The position numbers and the translations under genes were made by a program. From NCBI RefSeq assembly GCF_003208055.1, contig NZ_QJUE01000001.1:62001-126000 (forward strand): DNA of 64,000 bases, given 5' to 3'. The stretch comes from Prochlorococcus marinus XMU1408. Its GTDB lineage: Bacteria > Cyanobacteriota > Cyanobacteriia > PCC-6307 > Cyanobiaceae. The notes beneath the pieces are model-generated. The model had not been told where the DNA came from, searched no databases, and worked only from the letters and a program-made list of their open reading frames with translations. Of the stretch, positions 43,633 to 53,484 are shown one piece after another (positions within the stretch are counted from its first letter, which is position 1; each line of letters opens with the position of its first letter).

Positions 43633-44304
43633 TTGATTGTGTCTACTTATTTAATTACAGGTGCTAACAGAGGTATTGGTTTAGAACTGGCTCGACAATT
43701 GAGAGATAGAGGGGAAGAAGTCATCGCTACTTGTAGATCTACATCTTCTGAATTAAATTCTTTGTCCATAAGAGTTGAAACAGGTATAGATATCACCTCC
43801 GGTGAGTCGGTGATTAAGCTTAGAAAGAATTTAAATGATATTAAAGTTGATGTTTTGATTCAAAATGCTGGGATAGCAGAATTTAACTCTCTTTCCAATT
43901 TAGATCCTCAAAGTATCGTTCATCAATTCGAAGTAAATGCCTTAAGCCCATTGTGTTTTGTGCAAAGCATGATTAGCCATTTAAGTCATTCTGCAAAAAT
44001 AGCTTTAATAAGTAGTCGAATGGGTTCAATAGAAGATAATTCTTCCGGTGGTTCCTATGGATATCGGATGTCTAAAGTAGCTCTATGCATGGCAGGCAAA
44101 TCTTTATCAGTAGACCTAAAGTCTCGTGATATAGCGGTAGCAATCTTACATCCTGGTTTGGTAAGTACTAGAATGACAGGATTTACTTCGAATGGAATTC
44201 AACCTAACGAATCAGTCAAAGGATTGATTCAAAGAATTGATGAACTTACACTTGATAATTCTGGAACTTTCTGGCATGCAAATGGAGATATATTGCCCTG
44301 GTGA
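43633..44304 (+). CDS. Short-chain dehydrogenase/reductase
   Basis: 223 residues. TGANRGIG coenzyme-binding motif at about 9-16, the QNAG equivalent of NNAG at about 81, the catalytic Ser in ALISSRMG, and YGYRMSK with the Tyr/Lys pair at about 140-144. The C-terminus HPGLVSTRMTG is typical. No ATG is available: TTG at 43633 or GTG at 43639 must start it. Substrate unknown; resembles short reductases of the csgA / sniffer type. Confidence 0.88.
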   Translation: MIVSTYLITGANRGIGLELARQLRDRGEEVIATCRSTSSELNSLSIRVETGIDITSGESVIKLRKNLNDIKVDVLIQNAGIAEFNSLSNLDPQSIVHQFEVNALSPLCFVQSMISHLSHSAKIALISSRMGSIEDNSSGGSYGYRMSKVALCMAGKSLSVDLKSRDIAVAILHPGLVSTRMTGFTSNGIQPNESVKGLIQRIDELTLDNSGTFWHANGDILPW

Positions 44305-44385
44305 GAATATTTATGACTATTGATCTATTTTTTGTAGTTTAAATTTGCGAGTATTAAATATTATTTATGGTAATTTTATTTTCAA

Positions 44386-44646
44386 TTATATTCTTCCAAG
44401 TGTTTTTCTTAACTTTTTAACAAAGCTAATACCCACTCCAGGTATGGATAAAAGTTCCTCGTCAGATGCAGAGATAATAGATTCTGGTGTTGTATATCCA
44501 GCCTCATAGAAATTATTGCAGTTTTTTGTTCCTATTCCTGGAATTGATGTAAGATTTTCGCACCTATCTGAGACCCTTTCTGATTGTTTACTAAAAATTT
44601 TTAAAAGTTTGTGTTTTGTATTTAATAAAATCTTTTTGATGAACAT
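44386..44646 (-). CDS. Helix-hairpin-helix protein
   Basis: 86 residues from MFIKKILLNTKHK. Two consecutive HhH units: LTSIPGIGTKNCNNFYEAGY and LLSIPGVGISFVKKLRKTLG. The GIG and GVG hairpins are the DNA-backbone contact of this motif, so it may bind DNA or be a domain-only relative of larger repair proteins. Basic N-terminus. Confidence 0.75.
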   Translation of the reverse strand: MFIKKILLNTKHKLLKIFSKQSERVSDRCENLTSIPGIGTKNCNNFYEAGYTTPESIISASDEELLSIPGVGISFVKKLRKTLGRI

Positions 44647-44896
44647 TTCTTTTACAATACATATATTTAAATATGCATTACAAAAAATTTCTTGCAAGCA
44701 TAAATATTTTGTTTTGATGATTAAAGTACTAATAATGGCCTATAAATGTATTTTAAAATACATAAAAATATCATATATATTTGTTTTTCTTATGCTTGAC
44801 TTTTCACCTTATTAGCATTACTTGATTAATCTTTCTTTTGCTACTTGACTTTGTAATTAGATCCTGCAGATTATTTTTAGATGTAAATCCCTTCCT

Positions 44897-45568
44897 TTGT
44901 TCATAACCGTTTGTGGCCAAAAAGGTGGAGTGGCTAAAACTTGTACCTCAATCCACCTTGCAAGTGTTTGGTCTTCTCAAGGGAAAAATGTTTGTCTAGT
45001 TGATGCCGATAGGAATCGATCCGCTCTTGCATATGGATCAAGAGGCAATCTTGCATTTGATATCGTTCCTGTAGAGGCTGCTGCTAAAGCTACTAGATTT
45101 TCAGAAATAGTAATAACTGATGGTCAAGCTAGTACTGATGAAGAAGAGCTTAAGCATTTAGCAGCAGGATCTGATCTTGTACTTTTACCTACGGCTCCAA
45201 AAGCAAGGTCAGTTGAATTGACTGTCGAATTAGCATCTTTATTGAAGCAATTAAATATTCCTCATGCAGTTTTACTTGTCAAGGTTGATTTTCGTCAAAA
45301 GAGAATTGCAAATGAAGCCAGAGAAGCCCTGGAAAAATTCGATTTAACTGTATTAGATGGAGACATCCCTTTGCTATCAGCTTTTGATAAAGCAGAAAAT
45401 CAGGGTGCTGCAGTAATCGATGCTGTTGATGATAAAGGCCGATCCGATCCCCGACGAATGTCAGGCTGGTCGGCCTATTGTTCCATTGCTAAACAAATTC
45501 AATGCCAGATTTCGAAGCACTTGTTAAACATCAACAAACCACTCGAAGACCTGCCACTGAGCGCTTAA
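44897..45568 (+). CDS. ParA/MinD-type P-loop ATPase
   Basis: 223 residues with TTG start. Deviant Walker A CGQKGGVAKTC (about 6-16), then CLVDADRNRSALAYGSRGNL and a DxVLLPTAP block. No ParB gene is adjacent. These orphan ParA-like proteins may position protein complexes such as carboxysomes (McdA-like) or chemoreceptors in cyanobacteria; which applies here cannot be told. Its end overlaps the next gene by 67 nt in a different frame. Confidence 0.82.
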   Translation: MFITVCGQKGGVAKTCTSIHLASVWSSQGKNVCLVDADRNRSALAYGSRGNLAFDIVPVEAAAKATRFSEIVITDGQASTDEEELKHLAAGSDLVLLPTAPKARSVELTVELASLLKQLNIPHAVLLVKVDFRQKRIANEAREALEKFDLTVLDGDIPLLSAFDKAENQGAAVIDAVDDKGRSDPRRMSGWSAYCSIAKQIQCQISKHLLNINKPLEDLPLSA

Positions 45569-45738
45569 AAGTAGTTGAAAAACTACCTGTTTCAACTCAA
45601 ATTCCTACTACTGATGGTAAAAATTTGAGCACATTATTTTTTGGTTTTGTAGGAGGACTATCTGGTTCAATTATCGGAACAGGTCTGCTTTTTTATCTTT
45701 CAGCTAAAGAATTGATAGATTTCAAAAATCTTTTTTAA
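45502..45738 (+). CDS. Small membrane protein overlapping the ParA-like gene
   Basis: 78 residues starting MPDFEALVKHQQTTRRPATE, polar, with one C-terminal helix (LSTLFFGFVGGLSGSIIGTGLLFYL). The long out-of-frame overlap with ParA (67 nt) suggests coupling; a tail-anchored partner of the ATPase is plausible. Confidence 0.65.
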   Translation: MPDFEALVKHQQTTRRPATERLKVVEKLPVSTQIPTTDGKNLSTLFFGFVGGLSGSIIGTGLLFYLSAKELIDFKNLF

Positions 45739-45787
45739 TGTTTGGTTTTAATTAATATATTCTTTTATATTTGATTTAAATATAGAA

Positions 45788-47623
45788 CTATATATTTGAT
45801 TTGTGTTTCCTTTTCGCTATTTCTACCATTTCAGAAAAAGTCTTTGATTTTTTTAGGAGTTGTTGATAATTACCAGAAGCAATTATTTTTCCATTTTTAA
45901 ATTCATATATGCAATCGGATCTTTCAATAGTAGATAATCTATGAGCAATAGTTATTATTGTGCATCTCCTCCCTATAATCTCAATTGCATCCATTACTTC
46001 AGCTTCTGTTCTATTATCTAAAGCACTTGTTGCTTCATCTAAAACTAAAAATTTTGATTGTCGGTAAAAAGCTCTTGCTATGGCCAATCTTTGCCTTTGC
46101 CCCCCTGATAACATGATCCCGTTTTCACCAATGGGAGTATATAAATCCATTGGCATCTCTGAAACTAATTCTGCTAATTGAGCCGCCTTAAGTGCATCCC
46201 AAACTCTTTCTTTATCTATTAATTCTTCATCTAAACCATATGCAATATTTTCAATAATATTGCTATTCAATAAAGCAATAGATTGAGGAACATAAGAACA
46301 ACAATCTTGCCATGCAGGTACTTCATTTTCCGTAACTTCCACTCCATCTAATAATAAATTTCCATGAGTTGGTCTAAGAAGACATAGCAATTGATTAGCG
46401 GCAGTTGTTTTTCCACTCCCAGTTTCTCCAACAAAAGCTATCCTTGAGCCCACTGGGATTGTAAGATTTATACTTTTTAAAGTGTATTCAAAACTGTTGG
46501 GATATTTATAACTTAGGTTTTCAAGTTTAATGTTATTCCTAGGTTCAATTCCTTTTTTCGTGGGTACTCCGATTGATCTTTTTGTTAATCTATTAGATGG
46601 AAGCTCAATTAACTTAAGTATTTCTTCTAAATCAGGAATGGATGCACGCATAGATGTCAATGCTCTAAATGAATCTTGTAAAGGAGGTGTTAGCTTTAAT
46701 GCGGCTACAGCAATAGTTGCTAAGAATGGAACTATTTCAATAAGTATTGATTCGTTTTCCCCAGTAATATAAGGGAAAAGACCAATAGCAAAAATTAATG
46801 TTATACCAAAAGGCTCTATTAAGGATCTAGGGAATTCTGGTAGAACTTCAGCTTTCCAAATAAAAGGGAAAGAGTTTTTACCTGCTGATTTATATCGTTT
46901 TTCAAAATACGATTCTGAGCTAGTTAGGTGAACATCTATTATTGTTCTCATTGATTCAGTTAAAATGTTATTTGTTTCTTTCTCTAATTTAATTCTTTGA
47001 CGAGAAGAATATCTTATAAAGGGTGTTACAAATAGTGATATGAAAATATAAAAAATTAAGAGACTAATAATTAAATATAGTGCGATTGATTTCGCTATAA
47101 AAAGAACAGCTATACATATAAAAGTAATAACACACAAGCCACTAGAAATTTGAAGTATTGGTCTTACTAGAAATTCAGAAACCCTTGATATATTGATTAA
47201 AACTTTTGATGATAGATCAGATTTTTTTTTGTTTAAGAAAAAATCATATGGTTGATATAGCAATTTGTTCTGTGCTAGTTCTGATAAGTCTTGCCAAATT
47301 GCGACGCGAAGTCTTTCTTGTGCTGCTTTCAGAAATAATTTAGAAAATGAAGCAAACCAATTCATGGCTATATATATGGCGACTAGACTAATAACTTTTG
47401 TTTTTGGATCTTCAGGAATAAAATTTTGAAATGGTAAAGGGGGTTGATTAGCTTGTCCAATAAAGACAGTAAATAATCTAGAAACAATTCCAACTACAAT
47501 TACATCTACTAAGCCAGTCAAGGCTGCTACAGGAATTAATTTTAATAGAGACTTTCTTCTTCTAGCTGGCAGTGCCTTCAGGAGACGCACCAATAGATGA
47601 TAAGTTTTGCTCGTGCGAATCAT
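45788..47623 (-). CDS. ABC exporter, MsbA/multidrug type (fused TMD-NBD)
   Basis: 611 residues. Six membrane helices in 1-330, then an ATPase with Walker A VGETGSGKTTAANQLL (about 395-410), Q-loop SYVPQSI, signature LSGGQRQRLAIARA and Walker B FLVLDEATSALDN. It exports lipids, polysaccharide precursors or peptides as a homodimer. Two glycosyltransferase genes lie within 5 kb downstream on the other strand, so a role in cell-surface glycan export is possible. Confidence 0.9.
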   Translation of the reverse strand: MIRTSKTYHLLVRLLKALPARRRKSLLKLIPVAALTGLVDVIVVGIVSRLFTVFIGQANQPPLPFQNFIPEDPKTKVISLVAIYIAMNWFASFSKLFLKAAQERLRVAIWQDLSELAQNKLLYQPYDFFLNKKKSDLSSKVLINISRVSEFLVRPILQISSGLCVITFICIAVLFIAKSIALYLIISLLIFYIFISLFVTPFIRYSSRQRIKLEKETNNILTESMRTIIDVHLTSSESYFEKRYKSAGKNSFPFIWKAEVLPEFPRSLIEPFGITLIFAIGLFPYITGENESILIEIVPFLATIAVAALKLTPPLQDSFRALTSMRASIPDLEEILKLIELPSNRLTKRSIGVPTKKGIEPRNNIKLENLSYKYPNSFEYTLKSINLTIPVGSRIAFVGETGSGKTTAANQLLCLLRPTHGNLLLDGVEVTENEVPAWQDCCSYVPQSIALLNSNIIENIAYGLDEELIDKERVWDALKAAQLAELVSEMPMDLYTPIGENGIMLSGGQRQRLAIARAFYRQSKFLVLDEATSALDNRTEAEVMDAIEIIGRRCTIITIAHRLSTIERSDCIYEFKNGKIIASGNYQQLLKKSKTFSEMVEIAKRKHKSNI

Positions 47624-47816
47624 TTTATAAAATTACTTAGTTTTGAGAAATTCGTTATGTGTAATCAGCCAGTTTCTTGGGTGTTTGTATTTGACTTCTT
47701 TATGACTATGCTATTTAACTCATAAAGATAAATATGAAAAATTATTCTTTAGCAATTATTAATTCTAGTTTAATTTCAATATAATTTAAGATTAATTGAT
47801 ATTCAAATAAAGCTTA

Positions 47817-48344
47817 TTATCTTTTGGCGCTTATAAAATAGACCAAGAAAATTACTATAATCAATGGCAATAAATAGATAATAATCATAAAACCAGACAA
47901 AAATATCAATAGACTTAATAAGATAAGAAACATTGAAAAGATAATTGTCAAAAATCTTTTGATTTGATTTAGCCAATAAACACCTTTAATTTTTTCAAAT
48001 CTAACTTGTAATTTTCTTCTCTTAAAATATAATTCTTTTAGTTGTTGTTGATACCAATCTATTGAGTCTTCTAATTTTGTTTGATAGATATTTCTGCCTA
48101 TCTTTTCGATAAAATTATTTGACTTTGAGAAAGCGGATCTAAATTTTACACTTTGTGCTTCAAGTAGAGCGTTGCTATTTTCTAATATTCTTTGATCTAT
48201 TTCTATGATTTTATTATTGATTTGACTTTGCAGATCAAATCTTTTATCTGAAGTGTATTTGACAATTTCATTACTAATAGCTGGTTTATATTTAAAAAAT
48301 CTATAAAAAAAGTTTGCTCTTAACATTTGACTTACTATTATCAA
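47817..48344 (-). CDS. Coiled-coil protein with C-terminal membrane hairpin
   Basis: 175 residues: a long charged helix (about 25-115) with Gln/Glu/Lys-rich coiled-coil character, then two membrane helices (FLTIIFSMFLILLSLLIFLS and IYLLPLIIVIFLVYFI). 193 nt upstream of the exporter gene on the same strand, so possibly one transcription unit. Not recognised. Confidence 0.6.
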   Translation of the reverse strand: MIIVSQMLRANFFYRFFKYKPAISNEIVKYTSDKRFDLQSQINNKIIEIDQRILENSNALLEAQSVKFRSAFSKSNNFIEKIGRNIYQTKLEDSIDWYQQQLKELYFKRRKLQVRFEKIKGVYWLNQIKRFLTIIFSMFLILLSLLIFLSGFMIIIYLLPLIIVIFLVYFISAKR

Positions 48345-48373
48345 AATAAATAATCTATGCGAGTATTATAACC

Positions 48374-49438
48374 ATGTCTTCTATAGTTTTTAATGGTAGC
48401 TACATAACAAAAAAAAATACAGGTATAGGAGTGGTTTCCAAGGATTTAGTTACTTCTTTATCTGCTCAAAAAATAACTACACTAATTCCACAAGATATAG
48501 GAATAAAAGGTGATATTTATATCCCTAATAATCTTTCACCCGGTCAAGGTTTAAATAGCCATTTGAGACGTTTGTATTGGCTTCAACAAGTTGTTCCAAA
48601 AATCATGAATAAGTTAAATGCTGAATATTTTTTATCACCATTATTGGAAGCGCCGTTATTTACAAACGTCAAATCTATTGTACTGGCTCATGATTTGATA
48701 CCACTTAGGTATCCTTCAATGTCATTTTTAACTTTGTATCATTTAATTTATATCCCTTTAATTTTAAAGCAATCTAAGATAATTCTATGTAACTCTAATT
48801 CCACTGCAAATGATTTGAATATTTTCTATAAAGTACCTAGGCATAAATTATTTCCAATTAAATTAGGTTTTAATAATAAAAAGTATTATCCAATAAAAAA
48901 AATTAAAAAAAATTTTTTTCTAATCATCGGTAGACATAATCCGCATAAAAATTTGGAAAGAGTTATTCAAGCATTCTCATTAGCCAAAATTCATAATTAT
49001 AAGCTTGTTTTTGTAGGCCCGTTTGATAGAAGGTATACACCCAGATTAATGAAAATCATTGAAGAACTGAATCTGAAACATTTATGTGTTTGGAAAGGTT
49101 GGATTGATGATGAAGAAAAATTATTACTATTAAATGAATGCCAAGCACTCATCATTGTGAGTCTTTGGGAAGGATTTGGCCTTCCAGCACTAGAGGCAAT
49201 GGCTTGTGGTACTCCTGTTATAGGATCTGATAGAGGTGCACTTCCTGAGATTATTGGCAAATATGGCTATTTAGTTAATCCATTTGATATTCAATCAATA
49301 GCTTTTGCAATGCATGGAGTTATAAATGATAAAAAATGCTTTGAAAAATGCCTTAATGAAGGACCTTCTCAAGCAGCGTCTTTTAATTGGTTTGATACAG
49401 CCAGATCAATAGAAAAAATTATTGATGAAATCGAATAA
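48374..49438 (+). CDS. Glycosyltransferase family 4 (GT-B)
   Basis: 354 residues. N-terminal FNGSYITKKNTGIGVVSKDL, nucleotide-sugar region FFLIIGRHNPHKNLERVIQA (about 178-197), C-terminal E-x7-E: SLWEGFGLPALEAMACGTPV, then GSDRGALPEIIGKYG. These are the hallmarks of retaining GT4 transferases, which use UDP-, GDP- or ADP-sugars in polysaccharide synthesis. Acceptor unknown. Confidence 0.92.
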   Translation: MSSIVFNGSYITKKNTGIGVVSKDLVTSLSAQKITTLIPQDIGIKGDIYIPNNLSPGQGLNSHLRRLYWLQQVVPKIMNKLNAEYFLSPLLEAPLFTNVKSIVLAHDLIPLRYPSMSFLTLYHLIYIPLILKQSKIILCNSNSTANDLNIFYKVPRHKLFPIKLGFNNKKYYPIKKIKKNFFLIIGRHNPHKNLERVIQAFSLAKIHNYKLVFVGPFDRRYTPRLMKIIEELNLKHLCVWKGWIDDEEKLLLLNECQALIIVSLWEGFGLPALEAMACGTPVIGSDRGALPEIIGKYGYLVNPFDIQSIAFAMHGVINDKKCFEKCLNEGPSQAASFNWFDTARSIEKIIDEIE

Positions 49439-49653
49439 ACTATGCTTCTATATCGAATAGTTTTCTTTCATAGATTATTTTAATTTATCTTTCACTTGAT
49501 CATATTAATAATATAGAATTTTCTAAATCTTATAGAAGATTAATATTTAGGTTTATAAAATTATTTCACTACTAGGTAAAATTGCTTCTGTTAGCACTGC
49601 ATATATATTTGATGATCATTGCTATTATAGTTTTTTAAAATTGATTTTTTGAT

Positions 49654-49827
49654 ATGGCAAGTAAAAAATCTAAGAAAAAAGCGGACTTTAAGGTTATGGA
49701 TCCAGCTGGAGAACAAAAAACAACTCCTAGAACTGCAAAAATTGTTCTTTTTCTATTTGGTGTGGGTCCTTTACTTCTTATGTGTTTATTTTTATTCTCA
49801 AATGGATTTTTTAACTCTCCTGGATAA
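49654..49827 (+). CDS. Small single-pass membrane protein
   Basis: 57 residues from the ATG at 49654: basic Lys-rich start MASKKSKKKADFKVMD, then helix KIVLFLFGVGPLLLMCLFLF. A longer open frame in another phase covers the same bases and is the shadow. Positively charged N-terminus implies N-in topology. Confidence 0.65.
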   Translation: MASKKSKKKADFKVMDPAGEQKTTPRTAKIVLFLFGVGPLLLMCLFLFSNGFFNSPG

Positions 49828-49999
49828 TTTATGAATTAAGAATAATAAAAGCTATCTCTACTTTTTTAATCAATAAAACTCTTTATAAATTGTTTAATCC
49901 CTCCTATGTCTTCTTTTTAAAACATGATTTGTTTATTGATCGATATATCAAACATTTCTTTTGTATTTTTAGTTAAAATTAGTTTTTATCTGTTCACCG

Positions 50000-50317
50000 A
50001 TGCAACTTTACTTGGTTGACTGTCAATTCACTAATATTGATAATCAAGTTGCTGCCTATAAGCAATTTGTGGAATTTTGGGAAAATGGTGAGATGTCGAA
50101 GCAAGATAAATTTGATGGTTTTGAAATGCTTTTTCGTGTTCATGCACCTGGAGAAGGTCGTGTTGTAATCCTTTGCAATGCAAGAGGTGACAAGGAACTA
50201 TTTTTGCATTTTGCTCCATGGAGAGCACAGTTTGGTATCGACATGGAAATTACTCCTGTTATCAGTTGCCAAAATGTTGTTGACTATCACAAGGACTTGT
50301 TTGCAAAAATGTCTTAA
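50000..50317 (+). CDS. DUF3303-type protein
   Basis: 105 residues: MQLYLVDCQFTNIDNQVAAY, then EGRVVILCNARGDKELFLHF, APWRAQFGIDMEITPVISC. The strand-helix-strand pattern and this motif order fit the DUF3303 ferredoxin-like family found across cyanobacteria. Soluble, unknown function. Confidence 0.72.
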   Translation: MQLYLVDCQFTNIDNQVAAYKQFVEFWENGEMSKQDKFDGFEMLFRVHAPGEGRVVILCNARGDKELFLHFAPWRAQFGIDMEITPVISCQNVVDYHKDLFAKMS

Positions 50318-50377
50318 CTTTATAGATCTTTTTATTATTAATTAACCATACAGATTTCAAATAAATAAATAATCTAT

Positions 50378-50554
50378 TTATTTATTAGATAGCGCATTAC
50401 CACTAGTCCATATGTTTTTTAAATTTGCCTTATCTTTAAGTAATAGAATAGGAAGAGTTGCTAAAATTGCTAGAGAAATTATTGCAAATGAATCTGTCAT
50501 AAATCTCGCAATGCCCCATTCCGATGAAGCTAAAGCAAAAATAGATAACTGCAT
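50378..50554 (-). CDS. Small membrane protein
   Basis: 58 residues, MQLSIFALASSEWGIARFMT, helix DSFAIISLAILATLPILLLK, then a polar tail. TTTAGGA is 6 nt before the ATG. Not recognised. Confidence 0.55.
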   Translation of the reverse strand: MQLSIFALASSEWGIARFMTDSFAIISLAILATLPILLLKDKANLKNIWTSGNALSNK

Positions 50555-50825
50555 GAGAATTCCTAAATAGAAAAAAATATTATCAGAATATTTTCTAAAA
50601 ATTAACTTACTTATTAAAAATTATTATATATGAAATGTTAAGGAGAAATTTAATTAATTAATTAATTGAATTTTTAACTTTATGAAAGCCAAGCTCCGCA
50701 ATTTTTTATAGCCTCTAAAAAGTAATTAGAATTTCTTTCTTGGGAATAGACAATTTGTCAATTATTGTTTTTTAGAGTTGTTAAGATTTGATTCTAAGAT
50801 TTCTTTAAAGTTGAGCCTAGAAAAA

Positions 50826-50981
50826 ATGGACTTTGCTGTGGCTCTTGTTAAATCAACTATGAAGAAGAGTAAGAGTAACTATTTCATAGTAAATTCAAAA
50901 AGAAAGTTTACTTTTTATAAGCTTCCTTTTGGTATTGCTTCAATTTTTCATAAAAATTCCTATGTGTATCCTTTTGATTAG
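50826..50981 (+). CDS. Small basic protein
   Basis: 51 residues from MDFAVALVKSTMKKSKSNYF; an in-frame TTG 16 codons upstream gives a longer version. Basic and aromatic-rich, no family. Weak RBS. Confidence 0.4.
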   Translation: MDFAVALVKSTMKKSKSNYFIVNSKRKFTFYKLPFGIASIFHKNSYVYPFD

Positions 50982-51257
50982 TCTGAGGAATTAATTAGTA
51001 ATTCTTATTTTCTTTATTGAGAAGTTATTTTGCTTTTTTCCAGAACTGGTTACATAAAATCACCGCGGTTGTCTTTACTATAAATTTCTAAAAAACATAA
51101 AATTGTTTTCTGGATATTGCTTAAAAGATTTATTCCTATCAGATTTATCTGAATTTTTGTCGAGTTTCTTCTAAATTCTTTTAATGTTCTTGACAGGTTT
51201 TTTTGGTTACATTTTCAAGTAATATAAAATACTACATCCGCTACTGAGAGTTGCAAG

Positions 51258-52190
51258 ATGGTTTCTGATACTTCCCTTATGAACAATTTAAAAAATTATC
51301 GAAAACACATTTTTGAATTTCATACAAAATATATTTTAGAATCCTATCTGCAAGATTGGATTAATAAAATTCTTCCCTTAAAGCCACGCGAATTAATCAA
51401 ATATACTGCAATAATTGTAGAGGATAGACCAGATAAATCTATTAAATTTGCTATTTATAATACATTACTTATGACTAGATTGGAGATGAAAATAATTTTA
51501 TATACAACGAGTTATAGTGTTGGAAAAATGAAAGAAATATTTAGTAACTTAACGGATTGGGTAACAATAATTGAATTAAATTATGATAAATCTAATATAA
51601 AAAAAATTAATACAGAAATTTATAATAAAATACTAAAAAGTACAGTTTTTTGGGAGTCACTTCCTTCTAGAAATATTCTTGTTTTTCAAACAGATGCATT
51701 ATTAATTGAACCTCTTGAGTTTTCTATGTTCAAGTATGATTATATTGGAGCTCCATTCGCAGAGAGAAAATTTTTGTCTACATCATTTCCTGAATATCGA
51801 GATAAAAACCAAAATGGTAAAGTTAACAGATGGGTAACTCAAATGTTTAATAAAGCTGTTCCAATACCTGAAGGAGTATTTATTGGTAATGGTGGTTTAT
51901 CTATAAGAAATCGTGACGTTATGATTGAGATTTGTAAAAATGAAGATTCAGTAGAAAATGAAAATGAAGATATCTATTTTAGTCGCTTCATATCAAAATA
52001 TTCAAAAAATATTGTTCCATTTGAAATCGCAAAACGCTTTTCTTGTGAATGTTCTTATTTTGAAAGCATTGGTTGTCATGCAAGCTATTTTTATTTAAAC
52101 AAAGATGAGCAAGCAGAAATTTATGAAAGACATATAAAACATGTTTTGGCACTAATTGATTTACCTATTGATGTTTTGATCTCACTGTAA
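51258..52190 (+). CDS. DUF5672 family protein (putative glycosyltransferase)
   Basis: 310 residues. Blocks typical of the family: RNILVFQTDALLIEPLEFSM, YDYIGAPFAERKF, GVFIGNGGLSIRNRDVM, NENEDIYFSR and AKRFSCECSYFE. The DxD-like FQTDAL and the GNGGLSIR/NEDIYF pairs resemble GT-A transferases. Probably acts in surface glycan synthesis together with the GT4 gene 2 kb upstream. AT-rich composition suggests acquired sequence. Confidence 0.82.
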   Translation: MVSDTSLMNNLKNYRKHIFEFHTKYILESYLQDWINKILPLKPRELIKYTAIIVEDRPDKSIKFAIYNTLLMTRLEMKIILYTTSYSVGKMKEIFSNLTDWVTIIELNYDKSNIKKINTEIYNKILKSTVFWESLPSRNILVFQTDALLIEPLEFSMFKYDYIGAPFAERKFLSTSFPEYRDKNQNGKVNRWVTQMFNKAVPIPEGVFIGNGGLSIRNRDVMIEICKNEDSVENENEDIYFSRFISKYSKNIVPFEIAKRFSCECSYFESIGCHASYFYLNKDEQAEIYERHIKHVLALIDLPIDVLISL

Positions 52191-52468
52191 ACGTAAATCA
52201 AAAGTCTTGATAATAATTTTTTGGCTTGAGAAATACATTTTTATTTTTAATAATTAAAATTTCGAAGATAATTAATTTTTTTACTATTGTGTGGCTATTT
52301 ATATAGATAAGTCCTTTCACTTCTTAAGTACTAATTGCCTATATATATATTAATAATTTTTTTATTTCAAGTATTTTTCTGATGAATTTTAGTCTTTTGC
52401 TCTTGTATTAATTTTGACTTCGCAATTTTTGTAAATTAGATAGAATTTTTTTATACGTTTTTAAATCA

Positions 52469-52906
52469 ATGTTTCAAAAGATTTTCAGCTTTTTGTCTTT
52501 CATAGCTTTTTCATTGATGAGCTTTCTTCCGATTGCTGTGAATGCTGATGATAAACCTCCTGTAGATGTGCAAGAACTTTTTACAAGCACAAAGCCAATT
52601 TATGGCGAGTCCTTTAGTTACCCGGAAGGTAAAGGGGAAATGCGTCTTTATAAAGTTGATGTTCAACCAGGAGGAGTGGTTCCTCTTCATTTCCATGAGG
52701 CACCATTAACTAGTTATATTGAGCAAGGTGAATTAACCTTGAAGACTAAGAGAGGTAAAAGCACAACTTTTAGGCAGGGAGATTCTTTTGTCTTAGCAGC
52801 TGACACGCCTCCTCATACAATGTCCAATAATGGAAAAGTACAAGCAGTTATGTGGGTAACTGTTGCAGCAGCTGAAGGAGTTCCTACTCTCACTAATGTT
52901 GAATGA
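52469..52906 (+). CDS. Secreted cupin-domain protein
   Basis: 145 residues. Signal peptide (FQKIFSFLSFIAFSLMSFLP then AVNADD, cut after NA). Cupin core: KVDVQPGGVVPLHFHEAPLT with metal-binding HFH and later Glu (IEQGELTLKT), and DTPPHTMSNNGKV with the last His. This is the RmlC-like cupin fold acting in the periplasm. Substrate unknown. Confidence 0.85.
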   Translation: MFQKIFSFLSFIAFSLMSFLPIAVNADDKPPVDVQELFTSTKPIYGESFSYPEGKGEMRLYKVDVQPGGVVPLHFHEAPLTSYIEQGELTLKTKRGKSTTFRQGDSFVLAADTPPHTMSNNGKVQAVMWVTVAAAEGVPTLTNVE

Positions 52907-52947
52907 CAATTACTTCAAGTTGATAGATCTTTCTATTGGAACCATAA

Positions 52948-52975
52948 GGGCTGACTTAGGTCAGTCCTTTTTTAT
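52948..52975 (+). terminator. Rho-independent terminator of the cupin gene
   Basis: GGGCTGACTTAGGTCAGTCC then T6: a 7-bp stem 42 nt after the stop codon. Confidence 0.88.
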
Positions 52976-53126
52976 GTTTTGGAGACGATTGAGAATTTCT
53001 TTTGAGAGAATTCCTGAGAATTGTCTTTAAAATTGTCCTTATATTTTTTTAAAAATAATTATCCTTAGAATTTGTACCTAAACGAAATTTTGAAGATTAT
53101 TGAGACTCTAAGACCCATCGCGGCGC

Positions 53127-53390
53127 AATTAAAAAGGAGCCCTTCCAGGCTCCATGGATCAATTGGGTAATAAGGCTGATCTGACCCCATCTCCGTTAAA
53201 AGATCAAGCAGCAACAGGGGCTGTTTGACGGGAGAAACTAACGATGTTGTTAGCAGTTATGGTTTTGCTCTGACCGAGCAGGCTTCAGTCACTCGCCTGA
53301 TACCCCGTCGAAGCCATTGCAGCCCCATTTTATGGAGCTGAGCGGAATCGAACCGCTGTCCGAGATACTGGTGTGAATCACCTAGTCCAT
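53127..53390 (-). ncRNA. ssrA: Two-piece (circularly permuted) tmRNA gene
   Basis: On the minus strand the acceptor piece comes first: ...GGACAGCGGTTCGATTCCGC TCAGCTCCA ending at 53333. Only six bases (TAAAAT) separate it from the coding-piece 5' end GGGGCTGCAATGGCTTCGAC at 53326. The tag frame spans 53254-53204 and reads ANNIVSFSRQTAPVAA then TGA. Pseudoknot-rich sequence follows, and the transcript ends with GGAGCCTGGAAGGGCTCCTT plus TTT at about 53131. Acceptor stem pairing GGGGCTG / CAGCTCC confirms the permutation. It rescues stalled ribosomes together with SmpB. Confidence 0.95.
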
Positions 53391-53484
53391 TAGAAAATAG
53401 ACATATATATTCTGACAGATCTTTGGGAATTAATCGATTAAGGTTTAATCATGCTTTCGATTGATTTTTAATAACTTTAAAATA

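Noticed and set aside
49649-49834. 61-residue frame at 49649
   Set aside because: The overlapping +2 frame from 49654 has a Lys-rich start and a clean membrane helix, so it is the real gene.
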